Source: CAZJYI01 sp964550025
Lineage (GTDB): Bacteria; Verrucomicrobiota; Kiritimatiellia; UBA8416; CAYOBW01
Length of the DNA stretch: 37,357 nt
Assembly: GCA_964550025.1 (NCBI GenBank)
Contig: CAZJYI010000119.1
Coordinates: forward strand, 1-37,357
Direction: 5' to 3'
The position numbers and the translations under genes were made by a program. The stretch's first letter is position 1, and each line of letters begins with the position of its first letter. Positions 15,357-26,200 of this stretch are shown piece after piece. Below the pieces are notes generated by a model that worked only from the letters and a program-made list of their open reading frames with translations, was not told the DNA's origin and made no database searches.

Positions 15357-17162
15357 ATGATGACTCGCAAACACCTTCTATCGTCTATCCTCGTCGGACT
15401 GGCCCTGGTACCAAGGCTCCTGCCCGCGAGCGCGCAGACCACACCCGACAACGTCTACCTGGGCTGGGACGAACCGTCTTACGTCGTTGAGGCATCGGGC
15501 ACCGGCGTCATCGCAGGCGACGATTGGGTCTGCGGCACGACGAATCCCGTCTCGGAGCTCGTGTGGTGGGGTTCGTTCATCGACTGGGACGACGGGTCGC
15601 AGTTGCCGCCGGTCCTGCCGACCCATTTTCACGTCGCCATCTGGACAAATATCCCGGCCGGTGTAGACGGTCCTTTCGGCCATCCCGGCACCGTGATCTG
15701 GGAGCAAAACTGCGTTGGCTTCACCTGGGAGTGGGTGGGGTGGGACTACGATCCGCGCACAGAGACCTACAAGGTGTGCTACCGCTTCAGTCAGGTGCTG
15801 GACACTCCGTTCGAACAGCCGGGTGACGACGGGAGTTATTGGATCACCATTGCGGCTGTCTATGACACGGACACCATTGATCATCCCTTCGGCTGGAAGA
15901 CGCGGCCGCGTGATCCCGGTTCACCTGCCCCGGGTGGCGCGGTGCGAGTCTCCGATCCGGTAACGGCGAACCTGGATCAAGCTTACGTTGCCGGCGAACC
16001 GCTCGAGTACCCCGCGGGCCGATCGTGGGGTCTGGCTTTCGAACTGCTCACGCCCGATGAGAGAAAGAACGAACAGTTGCCCGACCCGAATCTGCCGGGC
16101 CTGCATACGCACGACGAGGACGGCCAGCCAACCCCGGGGATCGCCGACAACTGGATCTGCCCGGGTGGAGATGTCACCGAGGTGCATTGGTATGGCAATT
16201 ACGAAAACAATGACCAGGGCTCCGATATTCAGCAGTTCCAGTTGAGTCTCCACGCCAACGCGGCAGGCGTCCCGTGGGACTTGCCGCAGGATCCGGGATG
16301 GTTCTACATCGTTCCGTTTTCCAGCATCACCGAGACGGACACGGGTTTGGTGAACAGCGAGGGCAGCATCATCTACAAGTACGAATACGTGCTGGAAGAG
16401 CCGTTCGTCCAGGAGCAGGGCGAGAAGTACTGGTTCGGCATCACGGCCATATCGGAGGATCCGGCGGATCCCCCCCTCTGGCGATGGCAGGAAGCCCAGC
16501 GCGGCGCCCTGCCGATCATCGATCCCGCGGCAGGATATGTGACGGGCCCGTGGCAGACCATCCAGTGGGCGAACCCGTCGCCTCCGCCTGACTATTTCTA
16601 CAGCGACATGGCCTTCGCAATCGTTTCGTCGGGCTCGGGACTCACCAAGCCGAAATGGTCGCAGCCGCCGGAGTCTTACGTCCCGGTTGACCCCCGCAAC
16701 TACGCCGCCTGGCAAGAGTTTTACTTCACGCCCGGCGAGCTTGGCGACCCGTTGCTCAGCGGGTTCCTTGCCGATGCGGACGGTGACGGGGTGCCCAATG
16801 GCGCCGAAGCGGTCTTGCGGACACATCCACGGGACGGTTCGGCCGCGCAGGGCGCGAACGCCCTGCCGCGCGGTTTGCGGTCGAGTGACGACATCAATGC
16901 CCCCTTTGCCGTGCAATTCCAAATGGGGGAGCCCTGCCTTTCGGACGTCATCATTCGCGTGAGAGCCTCCGACTCCCTGCTGCCTGCCGCGTGGGCGGTC
17001 GTTGCGGAGAAGGAGGGCTCGAATGCCTGGACCGGCGCGGCCAACGTCATCGAGGGGGCGAGTGCCATCGGCCGGGCTCCGGTAACGGTTGAGGATATCG
17101 TGCCGATGGGCGTCTCGACCATCCGCTTCATCCAGACCAGCGTCGAGCTTGTGGTGCCGTAG
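15357..17162 (+). CDS. Secreted protein with two related beta-rich modules
   Basis: The 601-residue protein starts at ATG 15357, seven bases after AGGAG, giving a signal peptide that ends near L-P-A-S-A-Q. A longer upstream frame from 15240 has no such signal. Two modules share a pattern: D-D-W-V-C ... V-W-W-G-S (about residues 50-215) and D-N-W-I-C-P ... V-H-W-Y-G-N (about 250-430). Each continues with a Y-W-(F/I)-(G/T)-I strand. Similar modules occur in secreted proteins of Planctomycetes and relatives with no known function. Near residue 470-480 there is a calcium-binding loop, D-A-D-G-D-G-V-P-N. The C-terminal ~110 residues are probably a small beta-sandwich. The gene appears to stand alone; carbohydrate or surface binding is a guess. 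Confidence 0.75.
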   Translation: MMTRKHLLSSILVGLALVPRLLPASAQTTPDNVYLGWDEPSYVVEASGTGVIAGDDWVCGTTNPVSELVWWGSFIDWDDGSQLPPVLPTHFHVAIWTNIPAGVDGPFGHPGTVIWEQNCVGFTWEWVGWDYDPRTETYKVCYRFSQVLDTPFEQPGDDGSYWITIAAVYDTDTIDHPFGWKTRPRDPGSPAPGGAVRVSDPVTANLDQAYVAGEPLEYPAGRSWGLAFELLTPDERKNEQLPDPNLPGLHTHDEDGQPTPGIADNWICPGGDVTEVHWYGNYENNDQGSDIQQFQLSLHANAAGVPWDLPQDPGWFYIVPFSSITETDTGLVNSEGSIIYKYEYVLEEPFVQEQGEKYWFGITAISEDPADPPLWRWQEAQRGALPIIDPAAGYVTGPWQTIQWANPSPPPDYFYSDMAFAIVSSGSGLTKPKWSQPPESYVPVDPRNYAAWQEFYFTPGELGDPLLSGFLADADGDGVPNGAEAVLRTHPRDGSAAQGANALPRGLRSSDDINAPFAVQFQMGEPCLSDVIIRVRASDSLLPAAWAVVAEKEGSNAWTGAANVIEGASAIGRAPVTVEDIVPMGVSTIRFIQTSVELVVP

Positions 17163-17205
17163 GGGGGGGCGGGGCCAGACCTGACAAGCCGTTCCACCTG
17201 GCATC

Positions 17206-17233
17206 TTGACCATACGGCAACGTCACTGATAAG
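17206..17233 (+). promoter_or_regulatory. Candidate promoter upstream of the M14-like gene
   Basis: TTGACC at 17206-17211 and GATAAG at 17228-17233 are separated by 16 bases. This is a reasonable sigma-70-type match about 95 bases before the GTG start at 17329. It would give the following gene its own transcript. Pattern match only. Confidence 0.35.
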
Positions 17234-17328
17234 CTGTTGAGCAGCCAAAGGGAGCTTCGGGCGGGCACAGGGGGTGTGCGCCGAATTTGGGCGAGAACGG
17301 AGGTTCTTATCAGCGCGAAAGGGATGCC

Positions 17329-20300
17329 GTGAAGACCCGACCGCCACATATCCTGTTCTCTGCCGTCATCCTGGTGGCCGTTTTCGCAGTCACCTTCCGC
17401 GGACCGGCCTCAGCCGCGATTGTTGAATCCAAGGACTACTCGGGTGTGATGGGTGCGGCGTGGAACGGGGTGCCCAACTACGTCGAAAACGTGGGGTGGG
17501 GGATCGACGGCGGCAACCCGCCCATGGGCTACGATCACGCCATGCCCTACGGAGACGATTTCTGGATGAACGAGGATCCGTGGGTCGTCCGGATTCTCGA
17601 CCACGGGATCGGTTTCAGTGACGTGTCTGACAACTACTATCCCGGCACGAGTGAGTGGGTGCGCGTGCAGCTTCGCAGCCACACGAACGGTTGCCCCGCC
17701 GGACTGACGGAGTGTGAGTGGTTTGAAACGTACGGGCGCCAGAACGACGGTTGGTTTCGGTTCAAGGTGCGATTGCCCCGGACGCCCCCTCTACCCAAGG
17801 TGAGGTTCGAGTTGGCTCTCGACTTGACGATAGAGGAGACCGTCCACACGAACCTTTTCATGCTTGAGGGCTTCACCCACGATGTCGCGGTGTTCTCGCC
17901 GGTGTTTCGCGGCATCGCCGCCGACGGACGTTTCGGCTCCTGGCAGCATTTTCGGAACCCCGTCGTGCCGAATCCCCCGAATCATCACACGCCGCCGCCG
18001 GATGCGCGACCTCACCGCATGCTCTTCGAAATGGATCCCAACGAGCTCGCGCCCGCCCCGGGAGGTCAACCCTGGATCGAGATCGAGATCGCGCAGACCA
18101 TTCCCTATACGCTCCAGGATCGGCGTGATTTTTGGGACCACTACCTTCGGCATCAAGGCTCAGAGGAGGTGACGGTCACCGAGGTCTACCTGGGCCAGAG
18201 CGGTTTGTCGACGGCCCCCGCGGGTGAGCGGGAGGAACGTGAGATTGTGGCCTGGGAAATCCGCCGGGCCACGGATCCGGCAACCAACGTCGTGCTTGTC
18301 ACGTCCGGCTGCGATCCCGAACCGCCGGGAAACCGGGCGTCGGAAGGCTTCATCGAAGCGGTGATCGAGCACCCGGAGTGGCTTGACCATCTCTCCTTCA
18401 TCTTCATTCCCACACAGAATCCGGATTCGTACGAGTGGGCGACCACCCACGTGGTGCCCTACGGGAACACGGCCGATACGAATGCCATTTCCTCACTGTG
18501 CCATGGGTTGTCATGGGGGCGGCAGTTCGCGTTGGAACGATACGGGCACGGAGCGCACGCCGATCCGGAGGCAAAGGTGGTCCACGCGTATCTCGAACGC
18601 GTCGTCGAAACCAACACCATCGTGGTTCAGCTCGATCTCAATACGGACCTGACCCCGCATCCGGCGCGCTGGCTCGGAGGCGGGATAGGACCGCCGATAT
18701 ACGGGTTCGTCGCCTACCGGGACGAAGCAGATATTGTCCGGGTGTCTCAGGTCGTTGACCTGTTGACAACCAGCTCCGGCCCATTCGCCAAGCGAAACGC
18801 GTACAGCCGCCCCTACTATCGTCCGTTCGGGGACACCAACTGGGCTGCGAATCCATGGTCAGCGCCCCACGGCATCCCGGCGCGCATCATACTGGAATAC
18901 GACGAGATGGTGCTCTATCGCGGCGTGGATCGGCCTCGCCCGGCATGGCTATCGTCTGAACCCATGATCTCTGACTACCACGGCTTCCATGTCGATGGCT
19001 TCATCGACGAGATCGGTTTCGCCGCGGGCGGTTCGACGCACTACCTCTACCGGATGTGGGGGCGGGAACTTGCGGAAGCGGTGTATGTCGTCTACGGCCC
19101 CAAGTCCCTCCCATTCGATCTGTGCGAGAATTGGAACGAGCCGTCGCACACCAACGGTTGGAGCCGCTTCACAGGGGGAGCCGTCGGCAGCCCCCCCGGA
19201 TGGGAAGCGAACGGGGGACTGGACGGCACGGGCTACGTGGTCTGCGATCTTGGCGAGCTCGCGAGCTGGCCAGCCGCTCCGCCCGTCTACTATCCCCTGA
19301 ATACCTATGGCTGGCAGGGGCAGGGTCAGATGCACCCGGTGAACCTGCTCGGAAGGCCCACGATCCGTGTCGCCTTGAACGCGACGCCCGGCGCTATGCT
19401 CCGGGGGGGCACGTTGCGGCTCTTCGTCGGCCAATGGAACTCGGACGAGGAGTACGCCTTTTACTACTATGAGGGGGCCGCATTTGACGTTGGCGCAGGA
19501 GCATGGCTCACGTCCTACGAGACGATCAGCGCCAACGCGGCCGACTGGGTGTGTTACGCCGTGGCGGGCCCGGCTCCGCCTGAACTCGCCGACGTGTTGC
19601 AGAACCCGCAGCAGTGGGGGTTTGCGCTGGTCGGCGCCGGCGCCCCGCCCGTCGGCGAGCTCGGTTTCGACGAACTGCGGATTGCGCGCAGGTTCGTCCG
19701 CGAGCGGTGGGATGGCGAGCCCGATGTGAGCGGTTGGCAGTATTTCGACGGCAGTCCGGCCGGCGCGCCCATGCGTTGGTCGCCAACGGACGGCATCCGG
19801 AACTCCGGGTTCGCCTGGTGCCCTCTGACGGACCTGGCCGAATGGACTCTCACACCGGGCATCCTCTACGCGCTCGGGGCCTACGGGTGCTCCCCGGGGC
19901 AGGAACTGTATCCCCTTGATCTCCTCGATCGAAACGTCGTGTCCGTAGGCCTTCATGCGGCGCCGACGATTGGCGGCGTCAGTTCGCCCCGGGCCGATTT
20001 GAAAGGCGGCACTCTGTGTTTCTGGGTTGGAAAGTGGAGCGCCAATGACAACTTTGCGTTCTACCGTTACACGAGAGAGAGTCTTGAGATGGGCGTGGGC
20101 GAATGGACCGCCAATACGATCCATCTGACTTCACATGACAACGACTGGCAATTGATCGCGGAAGCGCACCCGGATCAGCCCAAACCGTTGAAGGAGATCC
20201 TGGCCGACCCGCAGCAGTGGGGGATCGGCATCTTCGGGGGCACACTTGAACCAACGGGCGTCCTCGGCTTCGACCTGCTTGACGTCTCCTGCCAGGGACA

Positions 20301-21081
20301 TGAGTGGAATCGCAACCACGACACCAACGGCTGGTATCGGTATTCCGACGCGGGGCAGGACGTTCCAATCGATTGGCGACCTTCCGGAGGACCGGACGGC
20401 TCGGCGTTTATCCGGTGTCCATTGGGCGAGTTAGGGCTGTGGGAGGACCGGTACTATCCGCTTTTCACCCGGTCGGCTCACCAGAAGGTGAACTTGTACG
20501 AGAAGGGCCTGATCCGGGTGCAGCTCCGTCATGACTCGGCCCCCATCGGCCAACACGCGGGGTTCCAAGGCGACTTGACCGTCTTTGTGGGCCATGCCGT
20601 GGATGAGAACAACTACACGTTCTACTATTTCAAGCCGACCTTCGCCATCGAGTCCAACGAGTGGTTCACGGCCGAGCTTCGGTTGACAGCGGATGAAGAC
20701 GATTGGGAGTTGGTCACGCGCGGGCGATTCACCCACCCGCTGGTGGAGCTCTTGAGCAATCCGCAACAGTGGGGGTTCGCCATCGTCGATGCGGCAGCGG
20801 CACCAACGGGTTGGCTGGACTTCGACGACTTGAGGATCTGCCCGGTACCCATCCAACCGTTGCACGCGCGTCTCGCGAGCCGGTCGGAAGTCGAGATAAC
20901 CGCCAACGGCGCTCCCGAGGAGTCAGTGCGGCTCGAATATGCAGACGAACTATCGAACCCTACGCTGTGGCGCGAGCTGGCCACCCTGCAGCTGGACGGC
21001 AACGGAAGAGCGGTCTGGATCGCGCCCACCCGTTCCTCGAACAGGTTCTTCCGCGCCAGATGCCATTACGAATGGCCGTGA
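17329..21081 (+). CDS. Secreted carboxypeptidase M14-like protein with three C-terminal repeats, probably inactive
   Basis: The protein has 1250 residues from GTG 17329, which follows AAAGGG and opens a signal peptide ending S-A-A. Residues ~40-310 resemble the beta-sandwich that precedes the peptidase domain in cytosolic-type M14 carboxypeptidases (N-D-G-W-F-R-F-K-V; T-I-P-Y-T-L-Q-D; G-Q-S-G-L). Residues ~310-560 follow the M14 order: T-S-G-C-D-P-E in place of the H-x-x-E zinc motif, then N-P-D-S near 364, then L-D-L-N-T-D in place of D-L-H-G-H. Thus both metal-binding His positions appear to be Cys328 and Asn438. Three ~190-residue repeats follow at roughly 19130-19700, 19715-20290 and 20300-20850. 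Each contains G-G-T-L-(R/C)-(L/F) or a variant and N-P-Q-Q-W-G-F or a close variant, and they look like a jelly-roll binding module. A short Ig-like tail ends the protein. I infer a non-catalytic binding role. Confidence 0.6.
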   Translation: MKTRPPHILFSAVILVAVFAVTFRGPASAAIVESKDYSGVMGAAWNGVPNYVENVGWGIDGGNPPMGYDHAMPYGDDFWMNEDPWVVRILDHGIGFSDVSDNYYPGTSEWVRVQLRSHTNGCPAGLTECEWFETYGRQNDGWFRFKVRLPRTPPLPKVRFELALDLTIEETVHTNLFMLEGFTHDVAVFSPVFRGIAADGRFGSWQHFRNPVVPNPPNHHTPPPDARPHRMLFEMDPNELAPAPGGQPWIEIEIAQTIPYTLQDRRDFWDHYLRHQGSEEVTVTEVYLGQSGLSTAPAGEREEREIVAWEIRRATDPATNVVLVTSGCDPEPPGNRASEGFIEAVIEHPEWLDHLSFIFIPTQNPDSYEWATTHVVPYGNTADTNAISSLCHGLSWGRQFALERYGHGAHADPEAKVVHAYLERVVETNTIVVQLDLNTDLTPHPARWLGGGIGPPIYGFVAYRDEADIVRVSQVVDLLTTSSGPFAKRNAYSRPYYRPFGDTNWAANPWSAPHGIPARIILEYDEMVLYRGVDRPRPAWLSSEPMISDYHGFHVDGFIDEIGFAAGGSTHYLYRMWGRELAEAVYVVYGPKSLPFDLCENWNEPSHTNGWSRFTGGAVGSPPGWEANGGLDGTGYVVCDLGELASWPAAPPVYYPLNTYGWQGQGQMHPVNLLGRPTIRVALNATPGAMLRGGTLRLFVGQWNSDEEYAFYYYEGAAFDVGAGAWLTSYETISANAADWVCYAVAGPAPPELADVLQNPQQWGFALVGAGAPPVGELGFDELRIARRFVRERWDGEPDVSGWQYFDGSPAGAPMRWSPTDGIRNSGFAWCPLTDLAEWTLTPGILYALGAYGCSPGQELYPLDLLDRNVVSVGLHAAPTIGGVSSPRADLKGGTLCFWVGKWSANDNFAFYRYTRESLEMGVGEWTANTIHLTSHDNDWQLIAEAHPDQPKPLKEILADPQQWGIGIFGGTLEPTGVLGFDLLDVSCQGHEWNRNHDTNGWYRYSDAGQDVPIDWRPSGGPDGSAFIRCPLGELGLWEDRYYPLFTRSAHQKVNLYEKGLIRVQLRHDSAPIGQHAGFQGDLTVFVGHAVDENNYTFYYFKPTFAIESNEWFTAELRLTADEDDWELVTRGRFTHPLVELLSNPQQWGFAIVDAAAAPTGWLDFDDLRICPVPIQPLHARLASRSEVEITANGAPEESVRLEYADELSNPTLWRELATLQLDGNGRAVWIAPTRSSNRFFRARCHYEWP

Positions 21082-21319
21082 ACCGGAATTCCGACTTCCT
21101 GCGTCCAGATTTGATCGCTAACGGAGAGGATCTGCTGAATGCCAACCACCCGAAGCCATGTGTCTTCTCCCGCTTTGTCTGCTTGGATGAACTGCTGCCG
21201 CAACAAGACGTGGGACGGTCCTCCCGGGCCGTCCGGGAGCATGACCCGGCCCGTGCAACGAGAGAGGATGGCGCGGGAGCACCGTCTAGATCTGCGTACG
21301 AACCGTGATCTCGATCGAC
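21082..21319. other. Leader-like gap with two mutually exclusive hairpins
   Basis: There is no gene here. Stem GGACGG/CCGTCC (21213-21218 with 21229-21234) competes with stem CTCCCGG/CCGGGAG (21221-21227 with 21233-21239) because both need 21233-21234. They lie 80-105 bases before the GH51-like start. This could be chance in GC-rich DNA or a simple attenuator. Confidence 0.3.
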
Positions 21320-23075
21320 ATGAAAACACTATGCAATAACGTGACGACCAAAGGACCGACGATTGGCTTCATCGCAGCCTACCTCTTCCTTGTTCCGTTA
21401 CTGCATGTTTCCGCTCAGACCATTTCCTTCAACACCGACAGGGTCCTGAACAAGATCCCGCCGATGGGCTACAACATGATAGCCGCGAACCGCGGGTTCG
21501 GGATTGTCAAAGAGGACGGGACTCTTGACGAAGAGATCGTCAACGACCTTTCGGAAATGGGTCTCTCGGTCCTTCGTTTTCCCGGGGGAACATACGCGAA
21601 CCTCTACGAATGGAAACGAGCCATCGGTCCGGTTGAATCCAGGGGCGGCATGCACGGGTGGAAGATGATTCCCCACTGCAACGGGTTCGGACCCGATGAG
21701 GCCGCGCGGCTCGTCGAGCGGACAGGCGGGCAACTCGTCATCGTGGCCAGTTTCAACCAGGGAGCCCGATACGCCGCCGATTGGGTTGAATACATGAACG
21801 CCAGGGTTGGCGAAAACCCCAACGGGGGGAAGGACTGGGCCGCGGTCCGGGCACAGAACGGTCACCCGGAACCATACGGAGTGAAGTACTGGGAAATAGC
21901 CAACGAGGGCGGAAACAGCAGGATATGGGCGAACTGGCCCGCAGAGGGCGATGAGGATGGGGAATACCTGGCGTTCAGCGACAAGGTCTTCCACAAACAC
22001 GTGATACACGGCGGGCAGCGGTCCTTCACCTCGCAGAGGCTGGTCAGATTCAACGCGTGGAAAGACGATCTGATCAGGATCCGCGGCGAGAAGAACGAGT
22101 CGTTCCGGGTTCGTTTCTATCCCGTCCTGCGCGAGGGATTCAAACTGAGGATCGGCGGGTCAGCGAAAGACGCGTCGGATTGGGTTCTGGTTGACAGCCT
22201 GGAGAACTCCGGTCCCGATGACCGCCACTTCAAGCTCGACGGTCCCACCGGCGCTGTGACCTTCGGTAACGGCAAACAGGGTCGACTGCCTCCCGCCGGC
22301 AGATACGTGTACGCGGACTACACCACGGAGAAGCTCGACGGTCATGTCAGGATCTACGACGCGATGAAAGCTGTCGATCCAGAAGATCGAAGCCTATATC
22401 CGGGATATGGGGCGTGCGCCGAATCTCTTCCTGACGGAATACGGGATATTCAAAAGCACCCGGATCAAGAAGGTGCAGCACGCCCAGACGATAACGGCCG
22501 CGATCTACTACGCCCTGGCCAACGCCGCGATTGCCGAGCGGGGCAGGCACATCCAGGTCGCCTGCATCAACTACCTCGCTAATCACGGCGGCAACAGGGA
22601 GGCCGCGTTCGACGAGGGATTTGGCCTGATGCACGCAAACGCACTCAGCGCCATGATGTACTCGCGACATTTCGGCAGGCACCTGGTCGAATCCAGGGCA
22701 ATTGGTATCCCCGCCCGCAACCTCAAGTACGCGGAACTGCCATGGAGCAAGAACACCTCGCAACACGAGGTTCCGAAACTCTACAGCCTGGCGAGCATCG
22801 ACCGGGCAATGAAGCGTGCGTATCTCATGGTCATAAACACAACCACCGATGAGACCCTGGAAGCAACCATCGCCGGCAGCGGAAAGCAACTGGACACCGG
22901 AGTGCTGGATGCCGTCGTCAGGCTGAGCGCCGTTTCCCCCACCGCTGTGAATACCAGGGATGAGCCAGACAACATCAGCCTCACTCGGCAGAACCCTCCC
23001 GGTATCAGGAACGGGTCATTTCAGTGGGCATTCCCGCCCGCGACAGTCACTTCTTTTGTCTACATGCTTAAGTAG
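21320..23075 (+). pseudogene. GH51-like glycosidase broken by deletion and frame change
   Basis: The first frame (ATG 21320 to about 22377) has a signal peptide and the start of an arabinofuranosidase-type barrel: L-R-F-P-G-G-T-Y-A-N, I-G-P-V-E-S-R and the acid/base region E-I-A-N-E-G. An inserted beta domain lies at about residues 230-335. The frame then reads M-K-A-V-D-P and runs into unrelated sequence until 22582. The rest of the enzyme resumes in another frame (from about 22380, K-I-E-A-Y-I-R-D-M-G) with the nucleophile region L-F-L-T-E-Y-G and the C-terminal sandwich, ending at 23075. Relatives normally have several dozen residues between these parts, so the junction looks like an internal deletion and not a one-base sequencing error. 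The two catalytic glutamates now lie in different frames, so the enzyme is probably lost. Confidence 0.7.
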
Positions 23076-23096
23076 TCCCTGTTGCGGAAAGCCTGT

Positions 23097-23126
23097 AGCC
23101 CGTCCGCCGCGGCGGAAACGCGGGCT
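23097..23126. repeat. Palindromic hairpin, REP-like or terminator
   Basis: The outer stem AGCCCG/CGGGCT (23097-23102 with 23121-23126) encloses the perfect 14-base palindrome TCCGCCGCGGCGGA (23103-23116). It starts 21 bases after the stop of the GH51-like remnant. No T-run follows, so a factor-independent terminator is doubtful; the symmetry is more like a dispersed extragenic palindrome. The rest of the 23076-23281 gap holds no gene. Confidence 0.5.
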
Positions 23127-23281
23127 TCCCCCTGACGACACGTTTTCGCCCCAGTGTCGTTCAGGTCTGCATGCCATGCGCTCCTTGTCACAATCAAATC
23201 AAGTCTGTAGGAGTACGATGCGGCGTGCTACCTTGACCGTTTCTGAGCTACAACGATCGGTGGTTGCGCAAAGGAGGCATG

Positions 23282-26200
23282 ATGACTTGGACGCACAGGC
23301 GAAACGTATCGGGGCCACTGGTATTGGCTATGCTGATGGTCCCCGGTCTGATGGCTGCGGACGGCTACTACAAGCAGACACCGCGGTTCCATATGTATCC
23401 CGACCCCAATGCACCCCGCTATACACTCAAGCGGTTTGGTCCGGTGGGCATCGGGTTGGACCTGCGCAAGCCCGCCTTCACCATGTATATCAACAATGTC
23501 GAGCCCGGCTCTCCGGCCGAGGCCTGCGGCAAGCTCAAGAAAGGGCAGATCATCGAGAGCATCAATGGGCAGACGCTCAAGGATGAGGATCCGCGGGTCC
23601 TACTGGGCAACATGATCACCGAGGCCGAGGCCAGGGACGGCGTCATGAAGATGATGATCAAGGATAGTCCCGAGGCCGCCGCGCAGGAAGTGATCGTCAA
23701 GATTCCGGCGCTCGGCGCCTACAGTGACACCTGGCCGCTGAACTGCAAGAAGTCCGACAAGATCGTTCGCAATTTCGCCGACTTCCTGGCCAAGAACAAG
23801 GAGTCAATCGGAATCGGACTCGATGGAGCGCTGCTCTTCATGCTCTCCACGGGTGAGGAGAAGGACCTGGCCGTTGCTCGCAGGTGGGTGGCGGACCTTG
23901 TTGAGAAGTACAAAGACACGGAACAGATCAAGACCTATCCCTGGTTTGCCGGTTACAACGGCCCGGCGCTGTGTGAGTACTACCTGCGTACCGGCGACGA
24001 ATCGATCCTGCCGGTCATTGAGAAGCTCGCAGATTACCTCAAGCGCACCATCTACAACGGTTGCTGGATGGGCCGTGGCGCGGCGAACTACAGCTACATG
24101 GGCGGCGGACACATGAATGCCGCGGGCGTGCACTGCGTGGTCTTCCTCCTGATGGCCAAGGAGTGCGGCATCAAGGTGGACGAGCACACGTTGCAGAGCT
24201 CGCTGCTTCAGTTCTACCGCTTTTCCGGGCGCGGCAATGTCGCCTATGGCGACGGAGAGCCCGAAGGCGGCATGACTGACAACGGCCGGACCACCGGGCT
24301 GGCTTTTGCCATGCAGGCGGCGGCCAACCTTCATCCCGACGGCGAGAAGTCGGTGTATGCCAAGGCCCGCGACATCAACGCCACCAAGGGGTTCTACTCC
24401 ACCTCCTGGCTGTTTCACGGTCATACCGGCGGAGGGATCGGTGAGCTCTGGCGTGGCCAGTCGATGGGGCTGGTGAAGAAGAAGCGCCCGCTTCAGTACC
24501 GCACCTTTATGGACGGGCGCCGTTGGATGTACGAGCTGGCCCGTACCCACGATGGCGTGTTCGGCTGGATCAGTGGCTGGAACGTCAGTTACGAGGACAC
24601 CGCCAAGGGAGGCAGGGGCTGGGGCAACTGGATCCCGCTCGTCTACACGCTTCCGCGCAAGCATCTGCGCCTGTACGGTGCGCCGCCCTCCAAGTTCTCG
24701 AAGACCTACAAGATCCCGGACCGCCCGTGGGGTACGGCTGCCGACGACATCTTCTATTCGCTGATCGCAGCCGAGTACAAGCCCGGGAAGCGACAGGATG
24801 TTTCGAAGGAGCAGCTCGTTACCGACGCCTCCATGCCCATACTCGGTCGTATCAATGATGCCGAGGTCAGCGATGAGACTTTGCTGATGTACGCGCATCA
24901 CATCGACCAGGGCATCCGCGCCGCATCGGCACGCGCCATTAACAACCATGGTCGCGTCCACCTGGTCGTACCACTTCTGAAATCAGAGGATCCCCGCGGC
25001 CGGCATGCCGGGATCACCTGCATCATAGGTATGAGCAAGGGCAGACCTCTGCCGATCGAACAGGTCACCGATGAGATGTTCGAGCTCGCCGCCGTGATGG
25101 TCAACGATCCCGACGAAGCCTGGTGGGTGGCCCTTGGGGCGATGAAGGCCTTGAGCCGGGCGCGTCCCGAGCTGGTTGCGCCCCATGTCAAACGGCTGTT
25201 GTCCTGGCTGGATCACGAGGACTGGTGGCTTCGCAATGCGGCCATAGCTGCACTCACCCCGGTTGCCGCTGACAAACGGTTCTACAAACAGGTCCTGCCG
25301 AAGATCGGTCAGATCATTGTCTCCGACCAGCGCGGCAAAGCGTCGGCCCCGCTTCGCGGTATCGTTGCCAAGCTGCCGACCGCCGATCCGCAGGTGCAGC
25401 AGTTCGCCATCCAGACCTTTGCCAAGGCGTATGAGGAGTTCCCGGCCACGCTGGTTGAGCCTGGCGGGCAGGATTTGAGCTCGAACATCCCCGGGCTCCT
25501 GGCGAACATCGCCTCGGCCATCGCCGGCACGCCCGGCGGGTTTGATGAGCTTTATCGCATCGCCCCAAGCCGTTTTCCCGATGAAGCACTGCCGCACGAG
25601 AAGATCTACTTCGCTGCGGATGCCTCGCAATTCGGTCCGGAACTGAAGAAGGCGTTTGTGCCGATTATCATGGACGACATGATTCCCGCCTATATCGAGA
25701 AGAACCGCAAAGCGCTTGAAAAGGAAGTGGCGGCCCGCGAACCCGGTCGCGCGATTGACGGCTTGGTGGCGCTCTACAAGAAGGCCGGGCATGACGACTA
25801 CGACTGGAAGCTCCACGGCCCGGCGCGCGACAAGATCGAGTGGCAGTATGTCACGTTTGATCCGCCCGAGAAGAAGCTCTGGGAGCCGAACCACCGCTTT
25901 CGTGAAGTGACCTTGCCCGCCGGCGCGGAGAGCTGGTTCAACCCGGAGTTCGATTCCAAGGCGGCCGGCTGGAAGACCGGGTATGCACCCTTCGCCAACC
26001 TCGACGGCAAGCTCGCCCCCATCGGCGACTGCGTGGGCGCAGATCATTTCTGCGGCTGCGGCGAGCCGCCCGCCACCTTCTGGGACAAAGAGGTGCTGTT
26101 GATGCGTGCCGAAATCAAACTGCCGCCGCTGCGCGACGGCTACGCCTATCGACTGCTGGTCGGTGGTCGTTCGCACTACAATGCGGGCGGCGGCAGCGAC

